A stretch of DNA of 64,000 nt, taken from Lewinella sp039816955 (lineage in GTDB: Bacteria > Bacteroidota > Bacteroidia > Chitinophagales > Saprospiraceae). Both the position numbers and the translations under genes were made by a program. Each line of letters starts with the position of its first letter. Position 1 is the first letter of the stretch. The DNA is taken from NCBI GenBank assembly GCA_039816955.1, contig JBCBWU010000008.1, forward strand, positions 1-64,000, read 5' to 3'. Of this stretch, positions 16,458 to 24,971 are shown piece by piece. Under the pieces are notes generated by a model. That model ran no database searches and was not told the DNA's origin. It saw only the letters and a list, made by a program, of their open reading frames with translations.

Positions 16458-17117
16458 ATGCTGAAAAATCTGAAATCACTGTTTATTGTTGAGGAGGACG
16501 ATCCGAAGCCGAAATCCACTGGAAAAGGTAAAGCTTCTGCCCCCGCTGAAAAGAGTGCCCCCGTCAAATCTACGGCTAAATCCAGTACGCCCCGAGCAGG
16601 TAAAGTGACGACCAAGTTTACCGATATTTTGCTCAAAGCTATGGACGAAGCCGATCTTGATGGTTTTGACTATCTGGAATACAAAAAATCGCTCAAGTCC
16701 CTACAGAAAATGAAGATGGACGAAGCGACGATTTATCAGAGTGCTTTCGCGATGGCGCAAACGATGAACGCCACTCCTGCCCACCTGATTGAAACGGCAC
16801 AGCACTATCTAAAGGTGCTATTGCAAGAAGAGGAAAAGTTTGAGCGGGCCTTAGAAGGTCAGCAAGAAAGCCGTATCGGCAATAAGCGGAAAGAAAAAGC
16901 GAGCTTGGCAGAGCAAATCAAAGCCAAAGAGCAACAGATTCAGCAACTGCAAGCCGAAATCAAAGCCCACCGAGACCAGCTCGGTAGCCTGGATAAAGAA
17001 ATTAATGAAGCGGTTGCTTCTATTGAAGGTACTAAAGGAGACTTCATCGCTTCTTATCAGAATCTAACCAAGCAGATTCAGGCTGATGTCACCAAGATGA
17101 GACAATACTTGAAATAA
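16458..17117 (+). CDS. Coiled-coil protein, first gene of a putative envelope module
   Basis: The 219 residues match no family I can name. Residues ~15-50 are a Lys/Ala/Ser/Pro-rich low-complexity linker after a short hydrophobic/acidic N-terminus (MLKNLKSLFIVEEDD). Residues ~52-120 are a compact helical domain (FTDILLKAMDEADLDGFDYLEYKKSLKSLQ, split here into words FTDILLKAMDEADLDGF and DYLEYKKSLKSLQ). Residues ~128-219 are a long coiled coil rich in Gln, Lys and Glu. There is no signal peptide or membrane helix, so it is probably cytoplasmic. The next gene starts 29 bp downstream and also encodes a coiled coil, which suggests the two proteins interact. Function is unknown. Confidence 0.75.
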   Translation: MLKNLKSLFIVEEDDPKPKSTGKGKASAPAEKSAPVKSTAKSSTPRAGKVTTKFTDILLKAMDEADLDGFDYLEYKKSLKSLQKMKMDEATIYQSAFAMAQTMNATPAHLIETAQHYLKVLLQEEEKFERALEGQQESRIGNKRKEKASLAEQIKAKEQQIQQLQAEIKAHRDQLGSLDKEINEAVASIEGTKGDFIASYQNLTKQIQADVTKMRQYLK

Positions 17118-17146
17118 CGATTTATAATACTTCACGCACTGCATCA

Positions 17147-18166
17147 ATGGATAAAACAGACTTTAAACCAAAATCATTTTGGCAACGCCCGGAAGGGATA
17201 ACCGGCCTTCTTTTCTTGGCCGCACTAGTGGCCGGAGGTGGCTACCTGCTCTCCACGGTTAACTGGGGAATGATCTTTGCCAACACCCTTTATTTAGCTG
17301 GAACATTAGCAGCTTTGGGTGTGATAGTTTACATGGTTTTGGATCCAAAAATGAGAAACCTTGTAAGCTACATTTACAAGAGTATTATGCGCTGGATTAC
17401 TGGCATTTTTGTACAGGTTGATCCCATTGGCATACTCAAATCATACGTAGAGGAATTGCAAGGCAATTTGCGCAAAATGAACAAGCAGATCAGTCAGCTG
17501 AGAGCACAAATGCACAAGCTGAAAGAGATCATTGTCAACAACCAGCGTGAAATCAAGAGCAATTTGCAATTGGCCAGCAAAGCAAAGGCTAGCCAGAAAA
17601 CCAATGTGATGATTCTGAAGTCGCGCCGGGCCGGCCGCCTGAAAGAATCGAACCTTAAATTGGAAGACTTGTACAAGCGGATGGAAGTACTCTATCGGGT
17701 GCTGACAAAAATGTACGAGAACAGCCAAATTCTTTCGGAAGATATTAAGGATCAAGTAGCTGTTAAAGAACAGGAACGTAAGGCCATCCATGCCTCTCAC
17801 TCTGCTATGAAATCAGCCATGAGCATTATTTCTGGTGATCCGGATAAGCGGGCTATGTTCGACATGGCAATGGAAGCGGTAACGGAAGATGTAGCCAGCA
17901 AGGTAGGTGAAATGGAACGCTTCATGGAAGTGTCCTCCAACTTCATGAATTCAATCGATCTCCAACAAGGGGTATTTGAAGAAGAAGGACTGAAGATGTT
18001 GGAGAAATGGGAGAAGGAAAGCACCTCGCTGCTCCTCGGAGACGAGAAGAGTCACCTATTGCTAGAGGCAGAAGATGATTCCAATGTTTTGGACTTGAAT
18101 GCCCCGGTGAAGGAGAAGGTCAGAGATAGCAGTCACCGTAATCAGTACGATAACTTTTTTGAATAA
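17147..18166 (+). CDS. Membrane-anchored coiled-coil protein with PspA-like layout
   Basis: This 339-residue protein has two N-terminal membrane helices (about 18-36 and 42-62) and then a long charged helical region. The helical part starts DPIGILKSYVEELQGNLRKM and continues with Lys/Gln-rich coiled coil to about residue 230, then shorter helices and an acidic tail. The order (D-P motif, Y-x-x-E-L-x-x-x-L, long hairpin coiled coil, late helix with VGEMERFM) resembles PspA/IM30/Vipp1 membrane-remodelling proteins. Those lack membrane spans, so this would be an anchored relative at best. The similarity is judged by eye. It lies between the cytoplasmic coiled-coil gene and the substrate-binding/OmpA gene on one strand. 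Confidence 0.7.
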   Translation: MDKTDFKPKSFWQRPEGITGLLFLAALVAGGGYLLSTVNWGMIFANTLYLAGTLAALGVIVYMVLDPKMRNLVSYIYKSIMRWITGIFVQVDPIGILKSYVEELQGNLRKMNKQISQLRAQMHKLKEIIVNNQREIKSNLQLASKAKASQKTNVMILKSRRAGRLKESNLKLEDLYKRMEVLYRVLTKMYENSQILSEDIKDQVAVKEQERKAIHASHSAMKSAMSIISGDPDKRAMFDMAMEAVTEDVASKVGEMERFMEVSSNFMNSIDLQQGVFEEEGLKMLEKWEKESTSLLLGDEKSHLLLEAEDDSNVLDLNAPVKEKVRDSSHRNQYDNFFE

Positions 18167-18228
18167 AATTTAGGCACATACTGCCCTAACAAAGCAGTGC
18201 ATTATTATCATAAACACCAATTGAGTTA

Positions 18229-19770
18229 ATGGCAAAATTAACCACTTTTTCTAAGCTACTGATTGTATTCCTTGTGGTAGCGGCGGCCTTTTTTGGCATT
18301 CGTTACGCTATGGATTCTGGCTTGCTCAGCAATAGCGGTAGCAACAATAACACTGAAAATAACTACAGTAGCAGTAGTTCATCTTCTAATAGCGATGCCA
18401 TCCGTATTGGCGTCGTCACTTGGGGCGGGTACGCCGGCGGGCAGTACTTCAACGAAGGCTTTGCCGCCAGTACGGCCTCACGTTTTTCCCAAGAATACGG
18501 TATCGATGTTGAATTTGTCCTCAACGATGATGTTGATGCTTCACTAAACGCCTGGAAAGCAGGCGACATTGACCTACACTGGTACACCATTGATGCCTTT
18601 CCTACCATCCTTCCTGGCTTGGAAGCGTTTGACCCCGTGGCTCTGTTCCAAGCAGACTGGTCTCGTGGAGGTGACGCGATTGTTGCTCGCCGTGGCATCC
18701 AGTCGGTGGCAGACCTCAAGGGCAAGAAAATTGCGGTAGCGGAGCTGACTCCATCCCACTCCTTTTTGATTTGGTTGTTAGATGCGGGTGGATTATCAGT
18801 AGACGATGTACAAATTGTCAAGCAAGCCTCTGCTATCGATGCGGCGGCGGCCTTTAAGAGCCAGCAAGTAGACGCAGCGGTAGTTTGGAGTCCAGATGAT
18901 GAGCAATGTGTACGTGCGGTACCGGGTTCAAGAGTGCTGGAAAGCACGCGTTCAGCTTCTAATATCATTGCGGACTTCTTCTTCGCAAAGCGTGAATACG
19001 TAAACGCTAACCGTGACAAGCTACAGAAACTGTACGAAGGTTGGATGCGTGGTGCTGCTGAAATCAACTCTTCCAGTTCCGCTAAGGCTAAGGCGGGTCA
19101 AATTCTAGCGGAGGGGCTAGGTATTCCTCAAGCAGATGCTATCGCAGCTATTGATAACGTACGTTTGGTTACCCACGGTGACAATAAGAACTTCTTCGGC
19201 CTCAATACTGATTTTAATGGTGTTGACGGTAATTCGTTGTACCTCCGGATGGCCAACGAATATGAGGCACTGGGCGTGATTGATGGGCGTGCACCAAGCT
19301 GGCGTCAGATCAGTATGCCAACCTTGATTCAACGTACCAACCTTACCGGCACTAATGATGTTGCCGAAGCGAGCAAGACGTTCACCAAAGTCGATGACAA
19401 TGCTGGTCGTGATCTGGAAGCGATTGCCTCTAAGCCCGTCAGTATTAGCTTCCGGACTGGTGAGCACACCTTGGACGAAAACGCGAAGTACATTATCGAC
19501 AAGGAGTTTGTAGAGATCGCCAAAGCATTCGCCAATGCACGTGTGCGGATCGAAGGAAACACCGATAATGTAGGTTCTCAGAGCAGCAACATTGCCCTAT
19601 CGGAAAAACGAGCACGGTCCGTGGCGAACTACCTGATCCAGGAGCACAATATGTCTGCTAACCGCTTGATTGTAGTAGGTAATGGCCCTAATAAGCCACT
19701 CGCCAGCAACAGTACAGCCGATGGCCGGGCGCAAAACCGACGGACAGACTTCCAATTGGTACGGGAATAG
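18229..19770 (+). CDS. ABC-type substrate-binding domain fused to OmpA peptidoglycan-binding domain
   Basis: The protein has 513 residues. An N-terminal membrane segment (LLIVFLVVAAAFFGIRYAM) is followed by an Asn/Ser-rich linker (about 33-54). A periplasmic binding-protein domain follows (about 56-330; starts IRIGVVTWGGYAGG, with GDIDLHWYTID and LKGKKIAVAELTPSH), like the NMT1/TauA group. The C-terminus is an OmpA domain (about 405-513) with SISFRTGEHTLDENA, the GNTDNVGS loop and the conserved Arg of QNRRTDF that contacts diaminopimelate. No ABC permease or ATPase is nearby, so a tethered sensor or receptor is likelier than a transporter part. It is the third gene of the coiled-coil unit and precedes a strong terminator. 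Confidence 0.88.
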   Translation: MAKLTTFSKLLIVFLVVAAAFFGIRYAMDSGLLSNSGSNNNTENNYSSSSSSSNSDAIRIGVVTWGGYAGGQYFNEGFAASTASRFSQEYGIDVEFVLNDDVDASLNAWKAGDIDLHWYTIDAFPTILPGLEAFDPVALFQADWSRGGDAIVARRGIQSVADLKGKKIAVAELTPSHSFLIWLLDAGGLSVDDVQIVKQASAIDAAAAFKSQQVDAAVVWSPDDEQCVRAVPGSRVLESTRSASNIIADFFFAKREYVNANRDKLQKLYEGWMRGAAEINSSSSAKAKAGQILAEGLGIPQADAIAAIDNVRLVTHGDNKNFFGLNTDFNGVDGNSLYLRMANEYEALGVIDGRAPSWRQISMPTLIQRTNLTGTNDVAEASKTFTKVDDNAGRDLEAIASKPVSISFRTGEHTLDENAKYIIDKEFVEIAKAFANARVRIEGNTDNVGSQSSNIALSEKRARSVANYLIQEHNMSANRLIVVGNGPNKPLASNSTADGRAQNRRTDFQLVRE

Positions 19771-19808
19771 AGGCGTTGTTCACGCGCTAGCGCCAATGCA
19801 CAGTCACG

Positions 19809-19844
19809 AAATAGCGACGCAGGTTCCCTTGCGTCGCTATTTTT
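19809..19844 (+). terminator. Terminator of the coiled-coil/SBP-OmpA operon
   Basis: AAATAGCGACGCA (19809-19821) pairs perfectly with TGCGTCGCTATTT (19830-19842), a 13-bp stem with an 8-nt loop running into a five-T tract. It ends the 16458-19770 transcript and supports treating those three genes as one unit. Confidence 0.88.
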
Positions 19845-19908
19845 ATGCACACTGGGCAATAGGAAGGAACAGCCGCTCGTTTTTGCCGCATAGTCCAACT
19901 AACTCCAA

Positions 19909-20505
19909 ATGAATAAATTCTTGCCCTTACTGGCCCTGTTGAGTACCACCTTTTTTACACTACAAGCACAATCCTACGATCTGGCCGCTGGTGTCCGATT
20001 GGGAACAGACCTTGGGATTAGTGCCAAACTGCGTGTTCCCCCCATTGACGAAAACTTTACCGTTGAAACTATTATCCAGACTAGCCTCGAACGTGAGGAA
20101 GGCTTGATCTCCGTTCTTGGTGAGCAACACTTTCCATTAATCACGCGCCGCGTTAATCTTTATGCGGGTGGTGGATTTCATGCCGGGTGGCTAGAAGATG
20201 ATCCTGATCGTGACCCTACTTACAAAGCTCCTGCGGGTGTGAGCTTGATTGCTGGGGCGGAAATCAACTTTAAGAACATCAATATCAGCACTGATTTCAA
20301 ACCTGCAGTCAACTTGTCGGGTGGTGAAAAACGGATGTACTCGCAAACCGCTATCACCGTTCGTTTCATTCCCTTTAAGCGCTACGACATTTTCGAATCA
20401 CCAAGACAAAAACGCAAGCGTAAACGTCAACAAGCACGGCAGCAGAGACGACAGGATAGAGCGGCCTCGGGTAAAAAAGGTTGGCAATTCTGGAAGAAAG
20501 GCTAG
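19909..20505 (+). CDS. Predicted small outer-membrane beta-strand protein with basic C-terminal tail
   Basis: This 198-residue protein has a signal peptide (FLPLLALLSTTFFTLQAQ) and about eight amphipathic strands (for example VNLYAGGGFHAGW and GVSLIAGAEINFKN), as in small barrels of Bacteroidota. It ends in an unusual Arg/Lys/Gln-rich tail from about residue 166 to 198. Such a tail is odd for an outer-membrane protein and could bind LPS phosphates or nucleic acid. It follows the SBP-OmpA operon but lies behind that operon's terminator. Its stop overlaps that of the convergent acetyltransferase by 4 bp. Confidence 0.7.
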   Translation: MNKFLPLLALLSTTFFTLQAQSYDLAAGVRLGTDLGISAKLRVPPIDENFTVETIIQTSLEREEGLISVLGEQHFPLITRRVNLYAGGGFHAGWLEDDPDRDPTYKAPAGVSLIAGAEINFKNINISTDFKPAVNLSGGEKRMYSQTAITVRFIPFKRYDIFESPRQKRKRKRQQARQQRRQDRAASGKKGWQFWKKG

Positions 20506-21017
20506 CCGTATTCGGCGGCCGACACCTCATAGCGGTAGCCAGGAAAGCCCTCAAAATCAAAGCTCCCCCTCCGCTGCATTCCTATTTTTTCTAATACTTT
20601 GATCGAAGCGTGGTGAGCTTGTCGAACCCGGCCAATGATAAGGTCGATTTCCAGTTGCGTGAATCCGTATTCTAAGCAAGTACGTGCTGCTTCGGTCGCC
20701 AGTCCTTTGTTCCAATCGGATCGGCGTAGGCGGAACCCCAAGTCTACTGCTTTGATATCTGGATGATACTTAAGACCACAAAAACCGATGAATTCCTCTG
20801 TTTGGCGCAAGATAATGGCCCAGCGGCCAAAGCCATACCGTTCGTAATGATCATAAGACTGAATAAAGGCTGCCGCAGCACTTGAATCCGCAAAGGGTTT
20901 ATCGCCCGTATGTTGTATTACCTGAGGGTCTTGATTTAGCTGATAAAAACCATTCGCGTCCTCCAAACGGAATTCACGCAGGTACATCCTGGGCGTCTCA
21001 AGCCGAAATTCTTCCAT
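20502..21017 (-). CDS. GNAT-family N-acetyltransferase (RimJ/RimL-like)
   Basis: A 171-residue acetyltransferase with LETPRMYLREFRLEDANGFY at the start, then IGFCGLKYHPDIKAVDLGF and the acetyl-CoA-binding segment RSDWNKGLATEAARTCLEYGF. The ASIKVLEKIGMQRRGSF motif near the C-terminus is typical of the RimJ/RimL-like acetyltransferase group. It transfers acetyl groups to an amine; the substrate is unknown. The gene is monocistronic and convergent with the small barrel gene. Confidence 0.92.
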   Translation of the reverse strand: MEEFRLETPRMYLREFRLEDANGFYQLNQDPQVIQHTGDKPFADSSAAAAFIQSYDHYERYGFGRWAIILRQTEEFIGFCGLKYHPDIKAVDLGFRLRRSDWNKGLATEAARTCLEYGFTQLEIDLIIGRVRQAHHASIKVLEKIGMQRRGSFDFEGFPGYRYEVSAAEYG

Positions 21018-21067
21018 AAATGCTTACATTCAGGGCATTGTAATTCGAAGAACCAATTTAGCACATT

Positions 21068-22195
21068 ATGACTGCCGCAGCCACAATTCTGCTGTCTCTT
21101 CTTTTCCCGTTTGTGGCCTTGTACCTGGAACGGAAGAAAATGGTCCCTTCCTTTTTTAGTGCAGTAGTGCAGTGTTACGCCTTCGGTATTATCATCGGCA
21201 ATCTACTTCCTAGTCTAGTACACGAGCAGGTGGCTGAGCAATTGGCGGGTGCAGGAATGATCCTCGCATTGCCCATGCTGCTGTTTGGTGCCAACATAAA
21301 AGCCAACTGGAAACTGGCGGGTCCCGGATTGGTTTCCTTTGGGCTCTGTGCGGTAGCAGGTTTAATCGGCACCGGCCTGGCGGCCTACTTTTTCCAGGCA
21401 AGTCAGGCGGATGGTTGGAAAGTAGCGGGTATGCTTACTGGCCTCTATACTGGAGGCACCCCTAATCTACAGGCGATCGGCATGGCAGTTGAGGCACCGA
21501 GTGATTATGTAGTTCTTTTACAAGCAGCGGATATTCTCGGCGGAGGCATCTATTTACTTTTATTGATGACGGTTATTCAGCGCTTCTTAGGCCTTTTTCT
21601 TCCTAGTTTTCCTGTAACAGCTGATGACAAACCGGAACAAGAGGAAGAAGAAAGCGGTAGTGAGCTCAATGCAATCTGGTTCATCCCTACCGGTATCAGT
21701 ATTCTAGTAGGCGGGGCCAGTGTGCTACTCACCATCGCCTTAACCGGCGCAATGAGTAATACAACCATCTTGATTCTCTTCCTGACCACTATAAGCCTGG
21801 CCTTATCTTTTGCTCCAAAAATTAGCTCACTTCCCGGTTCATTCGCACAGGGTGAGTATTTTCTTTTGATTTTTTGTGTAGCACTAGGATTGATGGCCAA
21901 CTTTCAAAAACTACTTGACGGAGGCCTGCCCCTCTTAGCATTTAGCTTGGTGGCGCTTACCGCTACGATATTACTACACTGGCTCTTGTCCTGGCTTTTT
22001 AAGGTGGATCGAGATACGGTTATTGTCAGTTCGGCGGCGGCTTTGTATGGTCCGGTCTTTATCGCACAGGTAACCACCGCTATTCAGAATCGGCGTTTAC
22101 TGGCGCCTGGCATCGCTCTATCATTGCTCGGGTTGGCATTAGGCAACTACTTAGGTATTGGCGTAGCTTATTTAGCCAAATGGTTACTCCAATAG
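21068..22195 (+). CDS. DUF819 family integral membrane protein
   Basis: The 375 residues form about ten transmembrane helices in two homologous halves. GLYTGGTPNLQAIGMAVEAP in the first half and SSAAALYGPVFIAQVTTAIQNR in the second are hallmarks of the DUF819 (YjcL-like) family, which is thought to be transporter-like. An acidic loop (DDKPEQEEEESGSE) separates the halves. The substrate is unknown. A second membrane protein gene follows 31 bp later, so the two may be co-transcribed. Confidence 0.88.
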   Translation: MTAAATILLSLLFPFVALYLERKKMVPSFFSAVVQCYAFGIIIGNLLPSLVHEQVAEQLAGAGMILALPMLLFGANIKANWKLAGPGLVSFGLCAVAGLIGTGLAAYFFQASQADGWKVAGMLTGLYTGGTPNLQAIGMAVEAPSDYVVLLQAADILGGGIYLLLLMTVIQRFLGLFLPSFPVTADDKPEQEEEESGSELNAIWFIPTGISILVGGASVLLTIALTGAMSNTTILILFLTTISLALSFAPKISSLPGSFAQGEYFLLIFCVALGLMANFQKLLDGGLPLLAFSLVALTATILLHWLLSWLFKVDRDTVIVSSAAALYGPVFIAQVTTAIQNRRLLAPGIALSLLGLALGNYLGIGVAYLAKWLLQ

Positions 22196-22226
22196 CAACC
22201 ACATCACTAACCAAACACTGCAAAAC

Positions 22227-23003
22227 ATGTCACTCAGAACCCTACAAATCGCAAACATCATTGGCTTTGTACTCGTCATTATCATGAATACGCTAGCCAA
22301 CACGCTTCCCATTAATGGCTTTACCACTGGCGAACTTTCAGCGCTCTATCCCAACTTATTTGTACCCGCTGGTTTCACCTTCAGCATCTGGGGGGTAATC
22401 TATCTATTGCTACTAATATTTGTCATTTACCAAATGCGTAACTGGTGGAGCAAGGATCGACTGGATATGTCCTTTGTAGAACGTATTGGTCCCACCTTTT
22501 TTGTCTCCTGTTTAGCCAACGCCAGCTGGATCGTAGTATGGCACTATGTGCAGCCTACCTTATCCCTAGCCATTATGCTGACGATACTGAGTAGCCTACT
22601 AGCGATCTACCGTAAGCTTGACATTGGTAAAAGTGACAATAGCGCCGTCAGTTTCTGGGCCGTAAAGTTGCCGTTCAGCGTCTATTTGGGTTGGATAACC
22701 GTAGCCACTATTGCTAATGTTACTACAGTGCTCGTACATCTTGGTTGGGACGGCGGTGCTTTCGGGGAAGTTAATTGGACCATTACCATGATTGCAATAG
22801 CCACCATTATCGGGGCATTTATCCTATTTGACCGTCGAGACATTGGCTACGCTGCGGTGCTCGTCTGGGCTTTCTTTGGCATCTACAGCAAACAACAATT
22901 CGCCGATCCGGCAAATAGTATTCCTACTGTAGCTTTGATAGCTATTGGTTCCTTGGTAGCAATAACTCTGTTCACCATTATACGGAGGAGCGTCCCTGCG
23001 TAA
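22227..23003 (+). CDS. Tryptophan-rich sensory protein (TspO/MBR-like)
   Basis: The 258-residue membrane protein has about seven hydrophobic helices, more than the five of classical TspO. The first block contains PAGFTFSIWGVIYLLLL, a variant of the TspO signature. Conserved Trp residues occur in NASWIVVW, WAVKLPFSVYLGW and VLVWAFFGIY. TspO relatives bind tetrapyrroles or lipids. This longer Bacteroidota form has not been characterised to my knowledge. Its 3' end overlaps galK on the other strand by 26 bp. Confidence 0.8.
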   Translation: MSLRTLQIANIIGFVLVIIMNTLANTLPINGFTTGELSALYPNLFVPAGFTFSIWGVIYLLLLIFVIYQMRNWWSKDRLDMSFVERIGPTFFVSCLANASWIVVWHYVQPTLSLAIMLTILSSLLAIYRKLDIGKSDNSAVSFWAVKLPFSVYLGWITVATIANVTTVLVHLGWDGGAFGEVNWTITMIAIATIIGAFILFDRRDIGYAAVLVWAFFGIYSKQQFADPANSIPTVALIAIGSLVAITLFTIIRRSVPA

Positions 23004-24153
23004 AGATGCTAACACCATCGACCAATCCAACGACTAACTCTTCCCCTTGCACCCCAAACTCTTCCTTATAAGCTGCTAAAGCAGTGCTGACAAAGTCCGC
23101 ACGATGCGCTGACTGCACCAGATTAAGCGTACACCCGCCGAAACCTCCTCCCATGATACGCGCGCCGTACACACCGGGGTAGCGATAGGCTTGCGCAAAG
23201 AGAAAATCTATTTCCGGACAACTCACTTCATAATCTTGCGCAAGTCCTAACTGGGTCAGGTTAAGCAACATACCTACTTGTTGCGCCTTCCCCGCCTTCA
23301 GCATCTCGATCATGGCCAGCGTTCGCGCGTGCTCACCCACAACGTAACGACAGCGTCTGTACACGACCTCCGGAATCACTGACTTAAGCTCTTCTACCAT
23401 TGGTGGGCTTACATCCCGCAAGGATTGTACTTCTGGATAATACTGTTGAAGAACTGCGACACCAGCATTGCACTCCTCAACCCGATCTACATAAGCCGAC
23501 TCGGCCAGGCTGTGGCTGACTTTAGAATTAAGTAAGACCCACTCGCAGCCGTCAACTGCTACCGGCACTTTATGAAAAGACAAATCCCGACAGTCGAGTA
23601 GTATAGCGTGTCCTTCGACTCCTTGCAGGCTGGCAAACTGGTCCATGATGCCACAAGGAATACCCACAAATTCGTGAGAAGAACGCTGGGCCAACTGCGC
23701 CAGTTCCGTTTTCGATTTACCAGCATTCAATAGTTCGTTCCAAACGGAAGCCATACCACACTCGAGGGCCGCTGAGGAACTAACGCCAGCTCCGACAGGT
23801 AAGTTTCCACCGAAGACGATGTCCAGACCACGCAAGTCGTACCCTTCTTGGACAAACTGCTGAGCAATCCCCAAGAGATAATCTAACCAAAGTTTCCCGG
23901 AAGGACGAAGGTCAGTTAATTGGACATCAGCGGAAGCAGAGATATCCAGCGCACGGAAACGCAGAAGTTGATCCTGGTTTTCACCTACCGCAAAGTAGAG
24001 TTCACGGTCAATGGCACCCGGAAGTACCAGACCAAGATTATAGTCGGTGTGTTCACCAATAATATTGATACGCCCCGGAGCACGTACAAGGAGTGCCGGG
24101 GCGTATCCGAAGGTATTTGTGAACTGCTGTTGAACGTCAGAAGCAGTATACAT
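22978..24153 (-). CDS. galK: Galactokinase
   Basis: A 391-residue GHMP kinase. The galactokinase signature is RAPGRINIIGEHTDYNLGLVLPGAID, quoted here in parts as RAPGRINIIGEHTDYN and LVLPGAID. The phosphate-binding loop is LPVGAGVSSSAALECG, and the C-terminal motif is GARIMGGGFGGCTLNLV. It phosphorylates alpha-D-galactose at C1 in the Leloir pathway. No galT or galE is nearby. It starts on the last A of the yebC stop codon (TAATG), so translation is likely coupled to yebC, an unrelated function. Confidence 0.95.
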   Translation of the reverse strand: MYTASDVQQQFTNTFGYAPALLVRAPGRINIIGEHTDYNLGLVLPGAIDRELYFAVGENQDQLLRFRALDISASADVQLTDLRPSGKLWLDYLLGIAQQFVQEGYDLRGLDIVFGGNLPVGAGVSSSAALECGMASVWNELLNAGKSKTELAQLAQRSSHEFVGIPCGIMDQFASLQGVEGHAILLDCRDLSFHKVPVAVDGCEWVLLNSKVSHSLAESAYVDRVEECNAGVAVLQQYYPEVQSLRDVSPPMVEELKSVIPEVVYRRCRYVVGEHARTLAMIEMLKAGKAQQVGMLLNLTQLGLAQDYEVSCPEIDFLFAQAYRYPGVYGARIMGGGFGGCTLNLVQSAHRADFVSTALAAYKEEFGVQGEELVVGLVDGVSIFTQGRSSV

Positions 24154-24869
24154 TATTCGTTCATATCCATATTGTGAAACACGTTCACTACGTCGTCATC
24201 CTCTTCTAGCTTATCGATGAGCTTAATCATAGCTTCTTCTCCATCATCATCCAATTTCTTGGTGTGAGAAGGGATGCGAACTAATTCAGCATTAGCTACC
24301 TCGATTTCCATATCCTCCAAGGCTTTTTGCATCGTACCGAAATCCTCAAAAGCGGTGGTGATTACCAACTCGTCTTCCTCTTGCTGGAGGTCTTCCAGAC
24401 CGTGGTCGATGAGTTCGAGTTCGAGTTCTTCCATATCACGCCCTTCGGCTGACACTTTGAACTGTCCCTTACGGGTAAACATATAGTCTACTTCACCTGA
24501 ATTCCCCAGGTTACCACCTCCTTTGGAAAAAATAAGGCGCATGCTGGCCACCGTACGATTGGTATTATCGGTTGCCGTTTCAATCATCACAGCTACGCCC
24601 TTGGGGCCATAGCCTTCGTAAACGACTTCATCGTAATTGGCGGCATCCTTAGACATGGCCCGTTTGATGGCCGAGTCTACGTTGGCCTTAGGCATGTTCG
24701 CTGCCTTAGCATTATTGATTGCCAGACGCAAACGTGGATTATATTCCGGATCTCCGCCACCTTCTTTCACAGCGATTGCAATTTCACGGCCAATCTTCGT
24801 AAACGCCTTTGCCATAGAAGCCCAACGCTTCATTTTTCTGGCCTTGCGATATTCAAATGCTCTTCCCAT
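24153..24869 (-). CDS. YebC/PmpR family transcription or translation regulator
   Basis: This 238-residue protein has the typical N-terminus MGRAFEYRKARKMKRWASMAKAF and the IGREIAIAVKEGGGDPEYNPRLR block. It continues with NMPKANVDSAIKRA and YEGYGPKGVAVMIE. Family members act as DNA-binding regulators (PmpR), and some YebC proteins help ribosomes through proline stretches. The acidic C-terminus (KLEEDDDVVNVFHNMD) is normal. It overlaps galK by one base, and a good minus-strand promoter lies just upstream. Confidence 0.93.
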   Translation of the reverse strand: MGRAFEYRKARKMKRWASMAKAFTKIGREIAIAVKEGGGDPEYNPRLRLAINNAKAANMPKANVDSAIKRAMSKDAANYDEVVYEGYGPKGVAVMIETATDNTNRTVASMRLIFSKGGGNLGNSGEVDYMFTRKGQFKVSAEGRDMEELELELIDHGLEDLQQEEDELVITTAFEDFGTMQKALEDMEIEVANAELVRIPSHTKKLDDDGEEAMIKLIDKLEEDDDVVNVFHNMDMNE

Positions 24870-24893
24870 AATTCTCTTTGGTTACCGGTCCCG

Positions 24894-24922
24894 CAAAAAT
24901 AGGAAATGAGGTCGGAATCCAA
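24894..24922 (-). promoter_or_regulatory. Promoter for yebC-galK
   Basis: On the minus strand a TTG (plus 24920-24922) is followed after 18 bases by TATTTTTG (plus 24894-24901). This matches the Bacteroidota consensus in full. Predicted transcription start is near 24887, giving a leader of about 18 nt to yebC. Confidence 0.6.
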
Positions 24923-24971
24923 GCAGAATTATTACCTTTAAACTTTCACTCATTCCTAAACCTAACCCCAT

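Noticed and set aside
18363..19067. 234-codon minus-strand ORF inside the SBP-OmpA gene
   Set aside because: It is a low-complexity antisense shadow; the plus-strand frame has clear SBP and OmpA motifs.
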